Source: Dokdonella immobilis
GTDB lineage: Bacteria; Pseudomonadota; Gammaproteobacteria; Xanthomonadales; Rhodanobacteraceae
Assembly (NCBI RefSeq): GCF_900115085.1
Contig: NZ_FOVF01000015.1
Span: forward strand, 1 to 64,000
Length of the DNA: 64,000 nucleotides
Reading direction: 5' to 3'
The notes under the pieces were generated by a model. It saw only the letters and a program-made list of their open reading frames with translations, searched no databases and was not told the origin of the DNA. The translations under genes and the position numbers were made by a program. How positions within the stretch are numbered: the stretch's first letter is position 1; the number at the start of each line of letters is the position of its first letter. Positions 26,997 to 36,042 of this stretch are shown here, one piece after another.

Positions 26997-29795
26997 ATGC
27001 GCATCCTCGATCGTTCGGTGTATGTCGGCCCTTCGGCGTTTGCGCATTTCCCGGTGATCCGCCTGGTCCTCGACCTCGAGGCGCTCGAAGCGTGGCCGAC
27101 CGGCAAGCTCGGCGCGGCCTATGTCGACGCCCTGGTCGAGGCCCTGCCCGGCCTCGCCGAACACGGCTGCTCGTACCGCGAACCGGGCGGCTTCATCCGG
27201 CGCATGAAGGAGGACGAGGGCACCTGGCTCGGCCACGTCCTCGAACACGTGGCCATCGAACTGCAGAACGTCGCCGGCGAAGACGTGACCTTCGGCAAGA
27301 CGCGCAGCATCGACGATCGCCCCGGCGTCTACTCGGTCATCTACGAATATGCCCAGCGCGAGGAAGGCATCGCGGCCGGCGAGCTCGCCTTGCGCCTGCT
27401 CTGTTCGCTGCTGCCGGAGCAAATCCGCCCGGCCGACAGCGTGCCCGAGGATTGGAACTGGCCCGAGGCGCGCGATGCCTTCATCCGCTACGCGCAACGC
27501 CGCGCGCTCGGTCCGTCGACCGCATCGCTGGTCAAGGCCGCCGAAGAACGCAACATTCCGTGGCTGCGCCTAAACGAGCAGTCGCTGGTCCAACTCGGCC
27601 ACGGCAGGTACCAGCAGCGCATCCAGGCGACGATCACCGGGCGCACCTCGCACATCGCGGTCGAGCTGGCTGGCGACAAGGAGGAAACCAACAAGATCCT
27701 TGGCTCGCTCGGCCTGCCGGTGCCGCGCCAGGAACTCGTGCAATCGGTCGAGCAGGCTCTGCGCGCGGCGCGGCGGCTTGGCACGCCGGTGGTGACCAAG
27801 CCCTACAACGGCAACCACGGTCGCGGCATCTCGATCCGCCTGCACAGCGACGAGGAAATCGCCGACGGCTTCGCCAAGGCCCGTGAGCATTCGCGCTCGG
27901 TCATCGTCGAGACCTTCCTCGAAGGCGACGACCACCGCCTGCTCGTGGTCAACGGCGAACTGGTCGCCGCGACCCGGCGCACGCCGGGCCACGTGGTCGG
28001 TGATGGCCAGCACACGATCGCCGAACTGGTCGACATCGTGAACCAGGATCCGCGCCGCGGCGTCGGCCACGAGAAGGTCCTGACCCGTCTCGAGCTCGAC
28101 GCCCAGGCCGAGATGATGATGGCGCGTGCCGGCGTGACTCCGGCGAGCGTTCCGAGCGAAGGCGAGGTGATCCACCTGCGCTCGACCGCCAACCTCTCGA
28201 CCGGCGGCACCGCCACCGACGTCACCGACATCATCCATCCCGACAACCGCGACATGGCCGTGCGCGCGATCCGCGCGATCGGCCTCGACGTCGGCGGCGT
28301 CGATTTCCTCAGCACCAACATCGCCGAGAGCTACAAGGCGATCGGCGGTGGCATCTGCGAATGCAACGCCGCGCCGGGTTTCCGCATGCACGTGGCGCCG
28401 AGCGAAGGCAAGCCGCGCGACGTCGCCGGCCCGGTCATCGACATGCTGTTTCCGCCCGGCACGCCGTCGCGCGTGCCGATCGCCGCGATCACCGGTACCA
28501 ATGGCAAGACCACGACCGCGCGCATGCTCGCGCATATCGCCAAGATGGCCGGCTATACGCCGGGCCTGACCACCACCGACGGCGTCTACATCGACGGCCA
28601 GCGCACGGTCGAGGGTGACATGACCGGGCCGGTCTCGGCGCGCATGGTGCTGGCCGACCCGCAAATCGACCTGGCCGTGCTCGAGACCGCGCGCGGCGGC
28701 CTGCTGCGCGCGGGCATGGGTGTGCCCAGGGTCGACGTCGGCGCCGTGCTCAACGTGCAGTCCGACCATCTCGGCATGAAGGGCATCGAGACGCTCGAAC
28801 AACTGGCCGAGATCAAGCGCATCGTCGTCGAGGTGGCCGAGGAATGCGCGGTGCTCAATGCCGACGATCCGCAGGTCCTCAAGATGTCGGGCTACACCGA
28901 TGCCAGGGTGATCTGCTACGTGACGATGAATCCGCAACACGGGCTCGTGCGCGAACACATCCGGGCCGGCGGTCGCGCCTGCGCGCTCGAGGCCGGCGTC
29001 AATGGCCAGATGATCACGCTGTACGACAAGGGCAGCCACATACCGCTGTTGTGGACGCACCTGATTCCGGCCACCCTCGAAGGCCGCGCCATGCACAACG
29101 TGCAGAACGCGATGGTCGCGGCGGCCATGGCCTTCTCGATGGGCATCAAGCTCGATGCGATCCGCCAGGGCCTGCGCACCTTCGACAGCACCTTCTTCCA
29201 GGCGCCCGGGCGCATGAACGTCTTCAGCGAACACCCGTTCAAGGTGCTGTTCGACTACGGCCACAACGCGCACGCGGTCGGGGTCATGGCCGACCTCGCC
29301 CAGCGCCTCGATGTCAGTGGCCGGCGCATCGTCGTGCTGGCCGGACCGGGCGACCGCCGCGACCAGGACCTGCGCGAGATCGCCGATGCCGTTGCCGGGC
29401 GCTTCGATCACTACATCTGCCGCCGCGACGATGCCCTGCGCGGGCGTGCCAGCGACGAGGTGCCGAAGCTGCAGGCCGCTCGCCTGCGCGAACTCGGCGT
29501 CGCCGAATCGGCGATCTCGGTGATCCCGGACGAACAGGAAGCGATCGAGGCCGGACTCGCCATGGGCGAAGCCGGCGACCTGTTGCTGATCTTCGCCGAT
29601 GCGCTGGTGCGCTCGTGGAAGCAGGTCATCAAGTTCAAGCCAAAAGGAGTGCCCGAAACCAGGGCCCCCGAGAATATCCCTGCACCTCAAGGCGAACCCG
29701 CCGTCCAAGCCGAAGAAGCGTTCGTACCGAGCCAATGGGACGGCGTCGTCCGCGACCAGCGCGGCATCCACCTGTCGCGGGAGCAGGACGACTGA
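26997..29795 (+). CDS. cphA: Cyanophycin synthetase
   Basis: A 932-residue enzyme with the full CphA layout. The N-terminal domain (1-160) has WLGHVLEHVAIELQNVAGE; the ATP-grasp domain (about 200-450) has VVTKPYNGNHGRGISIRL and ETFLEGDDHRLLVVNG; the Mur-ligase domain (from about 490) carries the P-loop ITGTNGKTTTARM and VLETARGGLLRAGMG. It alternately adds Asp (ATP-grasp) and Arg (Mur-ligase domain) to build cyanophycin. The length is slightly over the usual 870-910 because of a C-terminal tail after residue 880 rich in Pro, Ala and Glu. The next gene overlaps its 3-prime end. Confidence 0.96.
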   Translation: MRILDRSVYVGPSAFAHFPVIRLVLDLEALEAWPTGKLGAAYVDALVEALPGLAEHGCSYREPGGFIRRMKEDEGTWLGHVLEHVAIELQNVAGEDVTFGKTRSIDDRPGVYSVIYEYAQREEGIAAGELALRLLCSLLPEQIRPADSVPEDWNWPEARDAFIRYAQRRALGPSTASLVKAAEERNIPWLRLNEQSLVQLGHGRYQQRIQATITGRTSHIAVELAGDKEETNKILGSLGLPVPRQELVQSVEQALRAARRLGTPVVTKPYNGNHGRGISIRLHSDEEIADGFAKAREHSRSVIVETFLEGDDHRLLVVNGELVAATRRTPGHVVGDGQHTIAELVDIVNQDPRRGVGHEKVLTRLELDAQAEMMMARAGVTPASVPSEGEVIHLRSTANLSTGGTATDVTDIIHPDNRDMAVRAIRAIGLDVGGVDFLSTNIAESYKAIGGGICECNAAPGFRMHVAPSEGKPRDVAGPVIDMLFPPGTPSRVPIAAITGTNGKTTTARMLAHIAKMAGYTPGLTTTDGVYIDGQRTVEGDMTGPVSARMVLADPQIDLAVLETARGGLLRAGMGVPRVDVGAVLNVQSDHLGMKGIETLEQLAEIKRIVVEVAEECAVLNADDPQVLKMSGYTDARVICYVTMNPQHGLVREHIRAGGRACALEAGVNGQMITLYDKGSHIPLLWTHLIPATLEGRAMHNVQNAMVAAAMAFSMGIKLDAIRQGLRTFDSTFFQAPGRMNVFSEHPFKVLFDYGHNAHAVGVMADLAQRLDVSGRRIVVLAGPGDRRDQDLREIADAVAGRFDHYICRRDDALRGRASDEVPKLQAARLRELGVAESAISVIPDEQEAIEAGLAMGEAGDLLLIFADALVRSWKQVIKFKPKGVPETRAPENIPAPQGEPAVQAEEAFVPSQWDGVVRDQRGIHLSREQDD

Positions 29796-31555
29796 GCGCG
29801 CAGCCAACCCTGTCGTTCGAGGACTCGCGCCGACTGACCGGACCCAATCTGTACTTCAGCGAACCCGGTGCGGTGCTGGAGACGGTCGGTCCCGGTGCCG
29901 ACGACACGCGCGCGATCGCCGCATGGCGCGACAACGTCCTGCGCATGCGCAGTACGCTCGGCTGGCCGGCCGCTGCGGTCAGCGTGCGTGCGCATCGCGG
30001 TGGCGTCGCCCTGGCCTTCGCCGCACCGCTCGACCAGCTGTTCACCGCCACCGAAGTCAACGAATGGGCCTGGCAGGCCGCGCGTGGCGTGGCCGAACTG
30101 TTCGCGCCGGGCCACGCCTCGGCCAGCGACCTCGAATCGGCCAAACAGATGCTGCAGCGACATGCGGCCGCCGAGCGCAATCCGGCGCTGATGGCCCTGC
30201 TCGCTGCCGCACGCAGGCGTCATGTGCCGGTCGTGCTCGACGACGACACGCTCAGCCTCGGCCTCGGTGCCACTGCGCAAGCCTGGCCGTTGTCGGCCTT
30301 GCCAGGCGTCGAATCGGTGCCCTGGGATCGGCTGCATGCGATCCCGGTCGCGCTGGTCACCGGTTCGAACGGCAAGACCACGACGGTACGCCTGCTCGCC
30401 GCGATGCTGACCGCGCACGGTCGCCGCACCGGCTTCAGTTGCACGGATGGCGTGTTCGTTGAAGACCAGGCCCTGACCACCGGCGACTACTCGGGACCGG
30501 CCGGCGCGCGCACGGTGCTGCGCCACCGCGAAGTCAAGGCCGCGGTCCTCGAAACCGCCCGGGGCGGCCTGCTCCGCCGCGGCCTCGCGATCGAGCGTGC
30601 CGACGTCGCGATCGTGACCAATATCAGCGACGATCACTTCGGTGAATACGGCATCGACGATCTCGATGGCCTGACCGAAACCAAGCTGATCGTCGCCCGT
30701 GCCCTCGACAGTCGCGGCACGCTCGTTCTGAACGCCGACGATGCGCAGTTGCGCGCGCACGCGTCCCGCCTCGACTGCCGCAAGGCCTGGTTCGCCCTCG
30801 ACGACGACAACGATCTTCTGCGCGCGACGCGCGACGGCGCCGGCACGAGTTGCGGCCTGCGCGACGGCCATCTCTGGCTCAGCCACGGCCCGCAACGAAC
30901 CGATCTCGGCGCGATTGCGGCGATGCCACTCAGCGCCGGCGGCCTGGCCCGCTACAACATCACGAACATGGCCGGCGCGGTGCTGCTCGCCGACGCACTG
31001 GGCATTCCCGCAGCGACCATCGCCGCGGTGCTGGCCGACTTCGGTCGCGAGCGCGGCGACAATCCGGGGCGTCTCGAACAATGGTCCTTCGGCGGCATCC
31101 GCGTGCTGCTCGACTACGCGCACAATCCCGAAGGTTTGCGCGGCCTGCTCTCGATCGCGCGCTCGCTCGGTGCGCGCGGTCGGCTCGGCCTGATCCTCGG
31201 CCAGGCCGGCAACCGTGGCGAAGCGGAGATCCGCGCGCTGGCCGCGGCGGCCGCCAGCTTCCATCCGGATCTGGTCGTGCTCAAGGACATGGAAGGCTTC
31301 CTGCGTGGCCGCGCCGCTGGCGAAGTGGCTGCGGTACTGCGCGACGAATTGCTGGCCCAGGGCCTGCCACCCGGCGCCCTGCCGACGCAGCCGACCGAGC
31401 TTGCCGCCGTGCGCCACGCCCTGGCCTGGGCCCGCGATGGCGACCTCCTTGTGCTGCCCGTGCACGCGCTGAAAGCCAAGGCCGCCGTGGTCGCCCTGCT
31501 CGACACGCTGCAAGGCCGCGCGTGGACGGCCGGCGAGACGCTCCCGGCCGACTGA
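29735..31555 (+). CDS. Second Mur-ligase-type protein of the cyanophycin operon
   Basis: About 600 residues, homologous to the N-terminal and Mur-ligase regions of CphA but without an ATP-grasp domain. The P-loop is VTGSNGKTTT, and VLETARGGLLRRGL and VTNISDDHFGEYGIDDLDGL are very close to CphA; DYAHNPEGLRGLL is the C-terminal Mur signature. The start is unclear. The conserved block DSRRLTGPNLYF lies about 12 residues after a CTG at 29792 that overlaps the cphA TGA; the nearest ordinary start is the ATG at 29735 used here, which would add 19 arginine-rich residues. The function is unknown; ligation of Arg, Asp-Arg or another amino acid to the polymer is inference. Confidence 0.85.
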   Translation: MGRRRPRPARHPPVAGAGRLSAQPTLSFEDSRRLTGPNLYFSEPGAVLETVGPGADDTRAIAAWRDNVLRMRSTLGWPAAAVSVRAHRGGVALAFAAPLDQLFTATEVNEWAWQAARGVAELFAPGHASASDLESAKQMLQRHAAAERNPALMALLAAARRRHVPVVLDDDTLSLGLGATAQAWPLSALPGVESVPWDRLHAIPVALVTGSNGKTTTVRLLAAMLTAHGRRTGFSCTDGVFVEDQALTTGDYSGPAGARTVLRHREVKAAVLETARGGLLRRGLAIERADVAIVTNISDDHFGEYGIDDLDGLTETKLIVARALDSRGTLVLNADDAQLRAHASRLDCRKAWFALDDDNDLLRATRDGAGTSCGLRDGHLWLSHGPQRTDLGAIAAMPLSAGGLARYNITNMAGAVLLADALGIPAATIAAVLADFGRERGDNPGRLEQWSFGGIRVLLDYAHNPEGLRGLLSIARSLGARGRLGLILGQAGNRGEAEIRALAAAAASFHPDLVVLKDMEGFLRGRAAGEVAAVLRDELLAQGLPPGALPTQPTELAAVRHALAWARDGDLLVLPVHALKAKAAVVALLDTLQGRAWTAGETLPAD

Positions 31556-31573
31556 CTTCGAGCGGTTCCGCGA

Positions 31574-32596
31574 TTACGGAATCAGCGAATAGCCGTCCGC
31601 CTGCAAGGTGGTCAGGGCGGTCATCGCCGACAGCGCAACGCGAACGTCGGCGCGGACGTCACCGCTCGCATATCCGGCGTGGGTCAGCGCCTGGCCACAG
31701 ACGTACAGTTCGACGCCGGCTTCATGCAGCGCGCCGATCAGCGCCGCATCGGGATTGTCCCGGTCCAGGTGCTTGCGGTAGGCCGCATCGGAGAGGGCGG
31801 CGGCGGTCGCCTTGCCGTGCAGGACTACGGCGACCTTGAGCCTTTGCGGCGCAACCCCGGCCAGCGCATACAGATTGACCGCGCGCGCGGCAGCGTCGAG
31901 ACGGCGCAGGATGCCGGCCGCCGTCGTCTCGCCCGAGGCCGCATCGATGACCAGACGATGTTCGAGGTTGGCCGCCGGCATCAGGGTCCCTGCCGGCATC
32001 GGGTAGACACCGCCAGCCATGGCGATACGCGGAAATCGCAGCGCCTGCGGGTCGCCGGCCGTGCTGCCAGCGGCGCTGGCGGCGGCAGACACGACGGCCA
32101 GTTGCTCGCGCACGATCGGCTCGAGGCCTTTCAGGCCCCATCTGCGACCGCTCTCGATCGCCGCTTCGAGCGGCCGCCCCTGCACAAGCGCGGCACGCAT
32201 CGCGACCATCGCACCGACGCGGTTGCTCGAACCGCAATGGATCAGGGTTGGCGCATCACCGGCTGCGGCGACGAGCGCATCGAAGCGTTCGACGTTTTCG
32301 CGCGTGAGTCCGCTGCCGCCGTCGATCGGGAGATTGCGGTAGCGCATGCCAGCCTCGGTGACCGCCGCGGCCTCGTCGAAATCGGGGGTCTCCTCATCGT
32401 CGCTGAGGTCGATGACGGTGCGGATCCCCGCCTTCTCCAGCGCCGCGATGTCGGCAGCTTCGAGCCGGCCGCTGGCGATGAAGTTGGGCGCGTGGAGGCT
32501 CATGTTCGGCAGCGCATCGAGCGCCTCGGCATCGAATCCTGCGGCGGACCAGGCCGGCGCGGCAAGCAGGACAATCAACCACAGGACATGACGCAT
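31574..32596 (-). CDS. Exported phosphatase-like (DUF442) and DsrE-like fusion protein
   Basis: A 340-residue protein. Residues 1-18 are a signal peptide (LWLIVLLAAPAWSAAG). The first domain resembles the DUF442/Blh beta-lactamase-hydrolase-like phosphatases: FIASGRLEAADIAALEKAGIRTVIDL and the nucleophile loop IHCGSSNR with Cys121 and Arg126. The C-terminal domain (about 230-340) resembles the DsrE/DUF1791 fold, with KVAVVLHGKATAAALSD and a Cys in YVCGQAL. This combination in the periplasm could serve sulfur-species or phosphate chemistry; no substrate is evident. The start at 32596 is chosen because it gives a proper signal peptide. Confidence 0.85.
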   Translation of the reverse strand: MRHVLWLIVLLAAPAWSAAGFDAEALDALPNMSLHAPNFIASGRLEAADIAALEKAGIRTVIDLSDDEETPDFDEAAAVTEAGMRYRNLPIDGGSGLTRENVERFDALVAAAGDAPTLIHCGSSNRVGAMVAMRAALVQGRPLEAAIESGRRWGLKGLEPIVREQLAVVSAAASAAGSTAGDPQALRFPRIAMAGGVYPMPAGTLMPAANLEHRLVIDAASGETTAAGILRRLDAAARAVNLYALAGVAPQRLKVAVVLHGKATAAALSDAAYRKHLDRDNPDAALIGALHEAGVELYVCGQALTHAGYASGDVRADVRVALSAMTALTTLQADGYSLIP

Positions 32597-32672
32597 GCAA
32601 AACCTCGCTGACTTTGGTTGGGATGACATTGGGCCGGACGGCCTCGGTGTGTTGTGAGCGGACACGGACGAT

Positions 32673-34841
32673 TCAGTCCAGGCCGGCGCGGGCCGCCTGC
32701 TCGCGTGCGGCCGCAAATTCGTCGGCCATGCGCTGCTGCAGGGCCTTCATCTCGGGATAGGCTTGCAGCGGCGCCAGGCGCGGGTCATACAACACCTGCC
32801 AACGATCGCGATAGCCCGCATCGTAGGCGGCCTGCAGGGCCCTCGCCGCCGCCTGGGGGTCGTCGCGATGAACGGCCACCATCGCTTCGATCATGTGCCG
32901 GCGCACGGCATTGCCTTCTTGCCGGATCACGATATCCGCCGTGTCGAGCAAGGGCTGTGCCCAGCGTTGCGCCTGCTCGCCCTCGCTGAGCGCGGTCAAG
33001 GCGATGACCAGCAGGCTGGCCGGATTCATCAGCTCGAAATTGCTTTCGAGCTGCTCGGGCGTGCCCGCGGCCTGCTGCAGCCACTCGACGGCGCGTGCCA
33101 TGTTGCCTCGACGCATTTCGATCATGCCGCCGAGGGTCAGCATGTCGGTGTTGCCCGAGCTGGACGAGAATCGCGCCAGCTCGTCGACCAGCCCGGCCAT
33201 TTGCGGAAGCATCTCGAGGCCGCCGCGACGGAACTCGATCCACTGCTGCGTGGTGTAGCGGTCGCGCGTGTCATCGGGCAGGCGCCGGGCCAGTTCGCTG
33301 GCCGCATCGAAATCCTCGATCTGCAGTTCCACATCGATCATCGTATGAAGGTTGGCTGGTCCCTGCGGATCGGAGGCCAGCGCCTTGCGCGCAGCGCGCA
33401 AGGCCGCCAGATAGTTGCGCTCGACCATTTCGAGGATTGCCACGGAGCGCAGCAAGGTGGGTTCGTCAGGCGTGATCGCGAGCACGCGCTGAAGGACTTC
33501 GCGCGCACCCTGCGGATCGCCATTGCTGGCCATCAGCTCGGCCAGGTTTACGTTGATCACCGGCTCGAGCGGATTCAGCTCGACGGCCTTGAGCAGCACT
33601 TCGTGCCTTTTCTCGACCTGGCCCATGTTGGCGTAGACGGTGGCAAGCCACATCGGCGCCATCTCGTAGCGCGGATCGAGACGCATGGCCTGTTCGAGAC
33701 TGCTCTTCGCCGCCTTGTACTGGCCGGCAGTCAGGCGCAGCAGGCCCAGCGACGCCCACGCCTCGCCGAGCTTCGGGCGCAGCTCGACGGCCTTGACCGC
33801 CGCCGGTTCGGCCAGCCGGATGGCCTCCTCGACCGGACGGCGACCGTAGTCGGTCTGCAGGAGATACGTGTCGGCGAGGCCGGACCAGGCGCGCGCGAAC
33901 TGCGGATCGAGTTCGACTGCCTTGGCGAAGCGGGTCTCGGCCTCTTTCAGCGAGGCCGCGCTGCGCTTGCGCCACGCCTCGCGGCCCTTCAGGTAGGCCT
34001 GCAGGGCCTCGCCGTTTTCGGTGTCGGCCTCGGCCGGTACCTCAGCCACGACACCCTCGATACGCGAAGACAATTCGTCGGCAATGGCCACGGCGATCTC
34101 GTCCTGCAGCGCGAACAGGTCCTTGTCTGGACGTTCATAGGATTCGCTCCAGACGTGAAAGCCGCTGCCGGCATCGATCAACTGCGCGGTGACGCGCACG
34201 CGACCGCTGGCCTTGCGCAGCGAGCCTTCGAGCAGCCAGCGCACGCCGAGCTGGCGACCGAGTTCGCGCATGTCCGCGGACGAACCGCGCAAGGCAAATG
34301 ACGAGGTCCGCGAGGCCACCTTGAGGCCTTCGTTGCGGGCCAGGCGGTCGAGCAATTCCTCGGCGATGCCGTCGGCGAGGAATCCCTGGTCGCGCTGCGG
34401 GCTCAGGTCAGTAAACGGCAACACGCCGACCGAATTGATCGGCGCGGCACCGATCACAGTGGACTCCGTTGCGCTGCCTGCCGCTTGTTGCAGCCGCGCC
34501 GGCGCATACACACCATACAGCCACCAGGCCGTGCCAGCGACGGCGAGCAACACCATGGCCACGGCGAAAGCGGCACCGGCACGTCCGGTGACGCCGCGCT
34601 CGCGGGTCACACCGCGCGTCGACACGTCGAAGAACCACGACATCACGAGCACCACCGGAAAGCCCAGGACCACGCCAAGCACGGTCCAGGTCAATGCCCA
34701 CGGCGGCAGACCGAGCGGTTCGAAGGTGATTTCCGCGGCCTGCAGGACCACCCAGCCAACGACGGCGTAGGCGATCCCGGCACGTACCACGCGGCGGCGC
34801 TTCAGTTCGGCCCAGGTTTCACGGAGTAGCGAGCGCTCCAT
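32673..34841 (-). CDS. TolB-like/TPR membrane protein
   Basis: A 722-residue protein. Three membrane segments (about 20-36, 48-70, 92-112) precede a TolB N-terminal-like domain (SVGVLPFTDLSPQRDQGFLADGIAEELLDRLAR, about 137-260). TPR repeats follow over residues 285-700. This layout is frequent in Lysobacterales and is often found with adenylate-cyclase or winged-helix N-termini; here neither is present. The TolB-like domain is normally periplasmic or cytosolic sensing. It appears to be monocistronic. Confidence 0.88.
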   Translation of the reverse strand: MERSLLRETWAELKRRRVVRAGIAYAVVGWVVLQAAEITFEPLGLPPWALTWTVLGVVLGFPVVLVMSWFFDVSTRGVTRERGVTGRAGAAFAVAMVLLAVAGTAWWLYGVYAPARLQQAAGSATESTVIGAAPINSVGVLPFTDLSPQRDQGFLADGIAEELLDRLARNEGLKVASRTSSFALRGSSADMRELGRQLGVRWLLEGSLRKASGRVRVTAQLIDAGSGFHVWSESYERPDKDLFALQDEIAVAIADELSSRIEGVVAEVPAEADTENGEALQAYLKGREAWRKRSAASLKEAETRFAKAVELDPQFARAWSGLADTYLLQTDYGRRPVEEAIRLAEPAAVKAVELRPKLGEAWASLGLLRLTAGQYKAAKSSLEQAMRLDPRYEMAPMWLATVYANMGQVEKRHEVLLKAVELNPLEPVINVNLAELMASNGDPQGAREVLQRVLAITPDEPTLLRSVAILEMVERNYLAALRAARKALASDPQGPANLHTMIDVELQIEDFDAASELARRLPDDTRDRYTTQQWIEFRRGGLEMLPQMAGLVDELARFSSSSGNTDMLTLGGMIEMRRGNMARAVEWLQQAAGTPEQLESNFELMNPASLLVIALTALSEGEQAQRWAQPLLDTADIVIRQEGNAVRRHMIEAMVAVHRDDPQAAARALQAAYDAGYRDRWQVLYDPRLAPLQAYPEMKALQQRMADEFAAAREQAARAGLD

Positions 34842-35109
34842 TGGTATCCATGGTTCGGCAGCAATTCGGCCGTTCGCATCGGCTCACCGCTCGACAGTGA
34901 CGTACCGGAGTATCCCGTGCGGGACTCCCACTGGCGATGCGGCGCCGAGCTGGCCGCAACAAGGGCGTACCGGTCCGAGAAGGGTGCATGGTACACCGGC
35001 ATGACGCGATGACGGATCGGCTTGCCGGTTTCGCCGGCACGCGAGCGCATGCCGCGTGCGCTTCGCCAGCATGCAAAGCGCAGGCGACCCGGGTCGGCGA
35101 GGATATCTG

Positions 35110-36021
35110 TCAGCGCGCGAGGAAGCGCTGCACCGCTTCGAGCAGGACTCGCGACGCCGGCTCATGCTCGAGCAGCAGGTGGTTGGCGCTGTCGAGCGTC
35201 ACGAACTCCGCATTCGGTATCGAAGCCGCCAGGCGCCGACCGGTCGCGTGTGGAATGCGTTGGTCGCCGCGGCTGTGCAGCACCAGGGTCGGCACGCGCA
35301 GTTCGGCCAACCGGTGGCGCACGTCGATCGTGGCGAACGCGTCGAGAAACCGCGCCGCGTTGAATGGCGAGGTCGTGCGCCGCTGGAAGTCGTCGAACCA
35401 GGCCAGCTCGGCATCGGTCGCGGTCGGCATGAAGGTTTGCGAGAAAAGATGGCGATAGGCCGGATCGTCACTGCCCCAGCCCGCTTCGATCAGCACGCGG
35501 ATTGACTCGCGTTCGCGGATGTCCGCGACGCTCGCGCCGTGTCGCCAGCCGGCATCGTAGCCACCAAACAGGATCAGGTGTGACACGCGTTGAGGGTGCC
35601 TCGCTGCATATTCGATCGAGACCGCTGCGCCCTGGCTGATGGCGAGCAGGGCGAAGCGTTCGAGTCCGGCCGCGTCGACGACCGTCTCGAGGTCGGTGAC
35701 AAAGGTCTCGAAGCTGATCTCGGGCACGCGCCAGTCCGACAGCCCGCAGCCGCGCTCGTCGTAGCGAACGAATCGACGGTCGCGGGTGAGTTCGCGGAAC
35801 AATGGACTCCAGATTGGCGCTTCCCAGTCGAGCGCCAGATGCGAGAGCCAGTTCGCCGCCTTGACGATCGGCGTCCCGCCGGCGGGACCGACCGCGGTCC
35901 AGGCCAGCGACGCGCCGTCCGTCGCGTGCACGAAGCGGATGTCCTGGCCGTACTGGAAGGTGCGGCCAGTGACGCGGTCTCGGTCCAGACTCGCTGCGCT
36001 CGGGAGGACGGACAGGGGCAT
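35110..36021 (-). CDS. Alpha/beta hydrolase, stand-alone paralogue
   Basis: A 303-residue hydrolase. The triad can be placed: Ser129 in AISQG, Asp253 in HSRGDQRIP and His281 in SANHLLL; the usual first Gly of GxSxG is Ala127. It is strikingly similar to the C-terminal half of the protein encoded at 38056-39669 (for example WLSHLALDWEAPIWSPLFR, YDERGCGLSDW, PAYRHLFSQTFMPTAT) but lacks the regulator part. The first 25 residues are unrelated to the fusion. The substrate is unknown. It looks like a duplicated copy that lost the DNA-binding half or was never fused. Confidence 0.88.
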   Translation of the reverse strand: MPLSVLPSAASLDRDRVTGRTFQYGQDIRFVHATDGASLAWTAVGPAGGTPIVKAANWLSHLALDWEAPIWSPLFRELTRDRRFVRYDERGCGLSDWRVPEISFETFVTDLETVVDAAGLERFALLAISQGAAVSIEYAARHPQRVSHLILFGGYDAGWRHGASVADIRERESIRVLIEAGWGSDDPAYRHLFSQTFMPTATDAELAWFDDFQRRTTSPFNAARFLDAFATIDVRHRLAELRVPTLVLHSRGDQRIPHATGRRLAASIPNAEFVTLDSANHLLLEHEPASRVLLEAVQRFLAR

Positions 36022-36042
36022 CAGCGGTTCCGGAGTCCGCGA

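Noticed and set aside
27570-29807. 745-codon open frame antisense to cphA
   Set aside because: Shadow of a strongly biased gene; composition rich in Asp, His, Arg and Ala with no family resemblance.
29735-31555. Reading the second ligase as a peptidoglycan MurC/D/E enzyme
   Set aside because: The motifs VLETARGGLLRRGL and SDDHFGEYGIDDLDGL are specific to the cyanophycin synthetase branch, and the gene is inside the cph operon.
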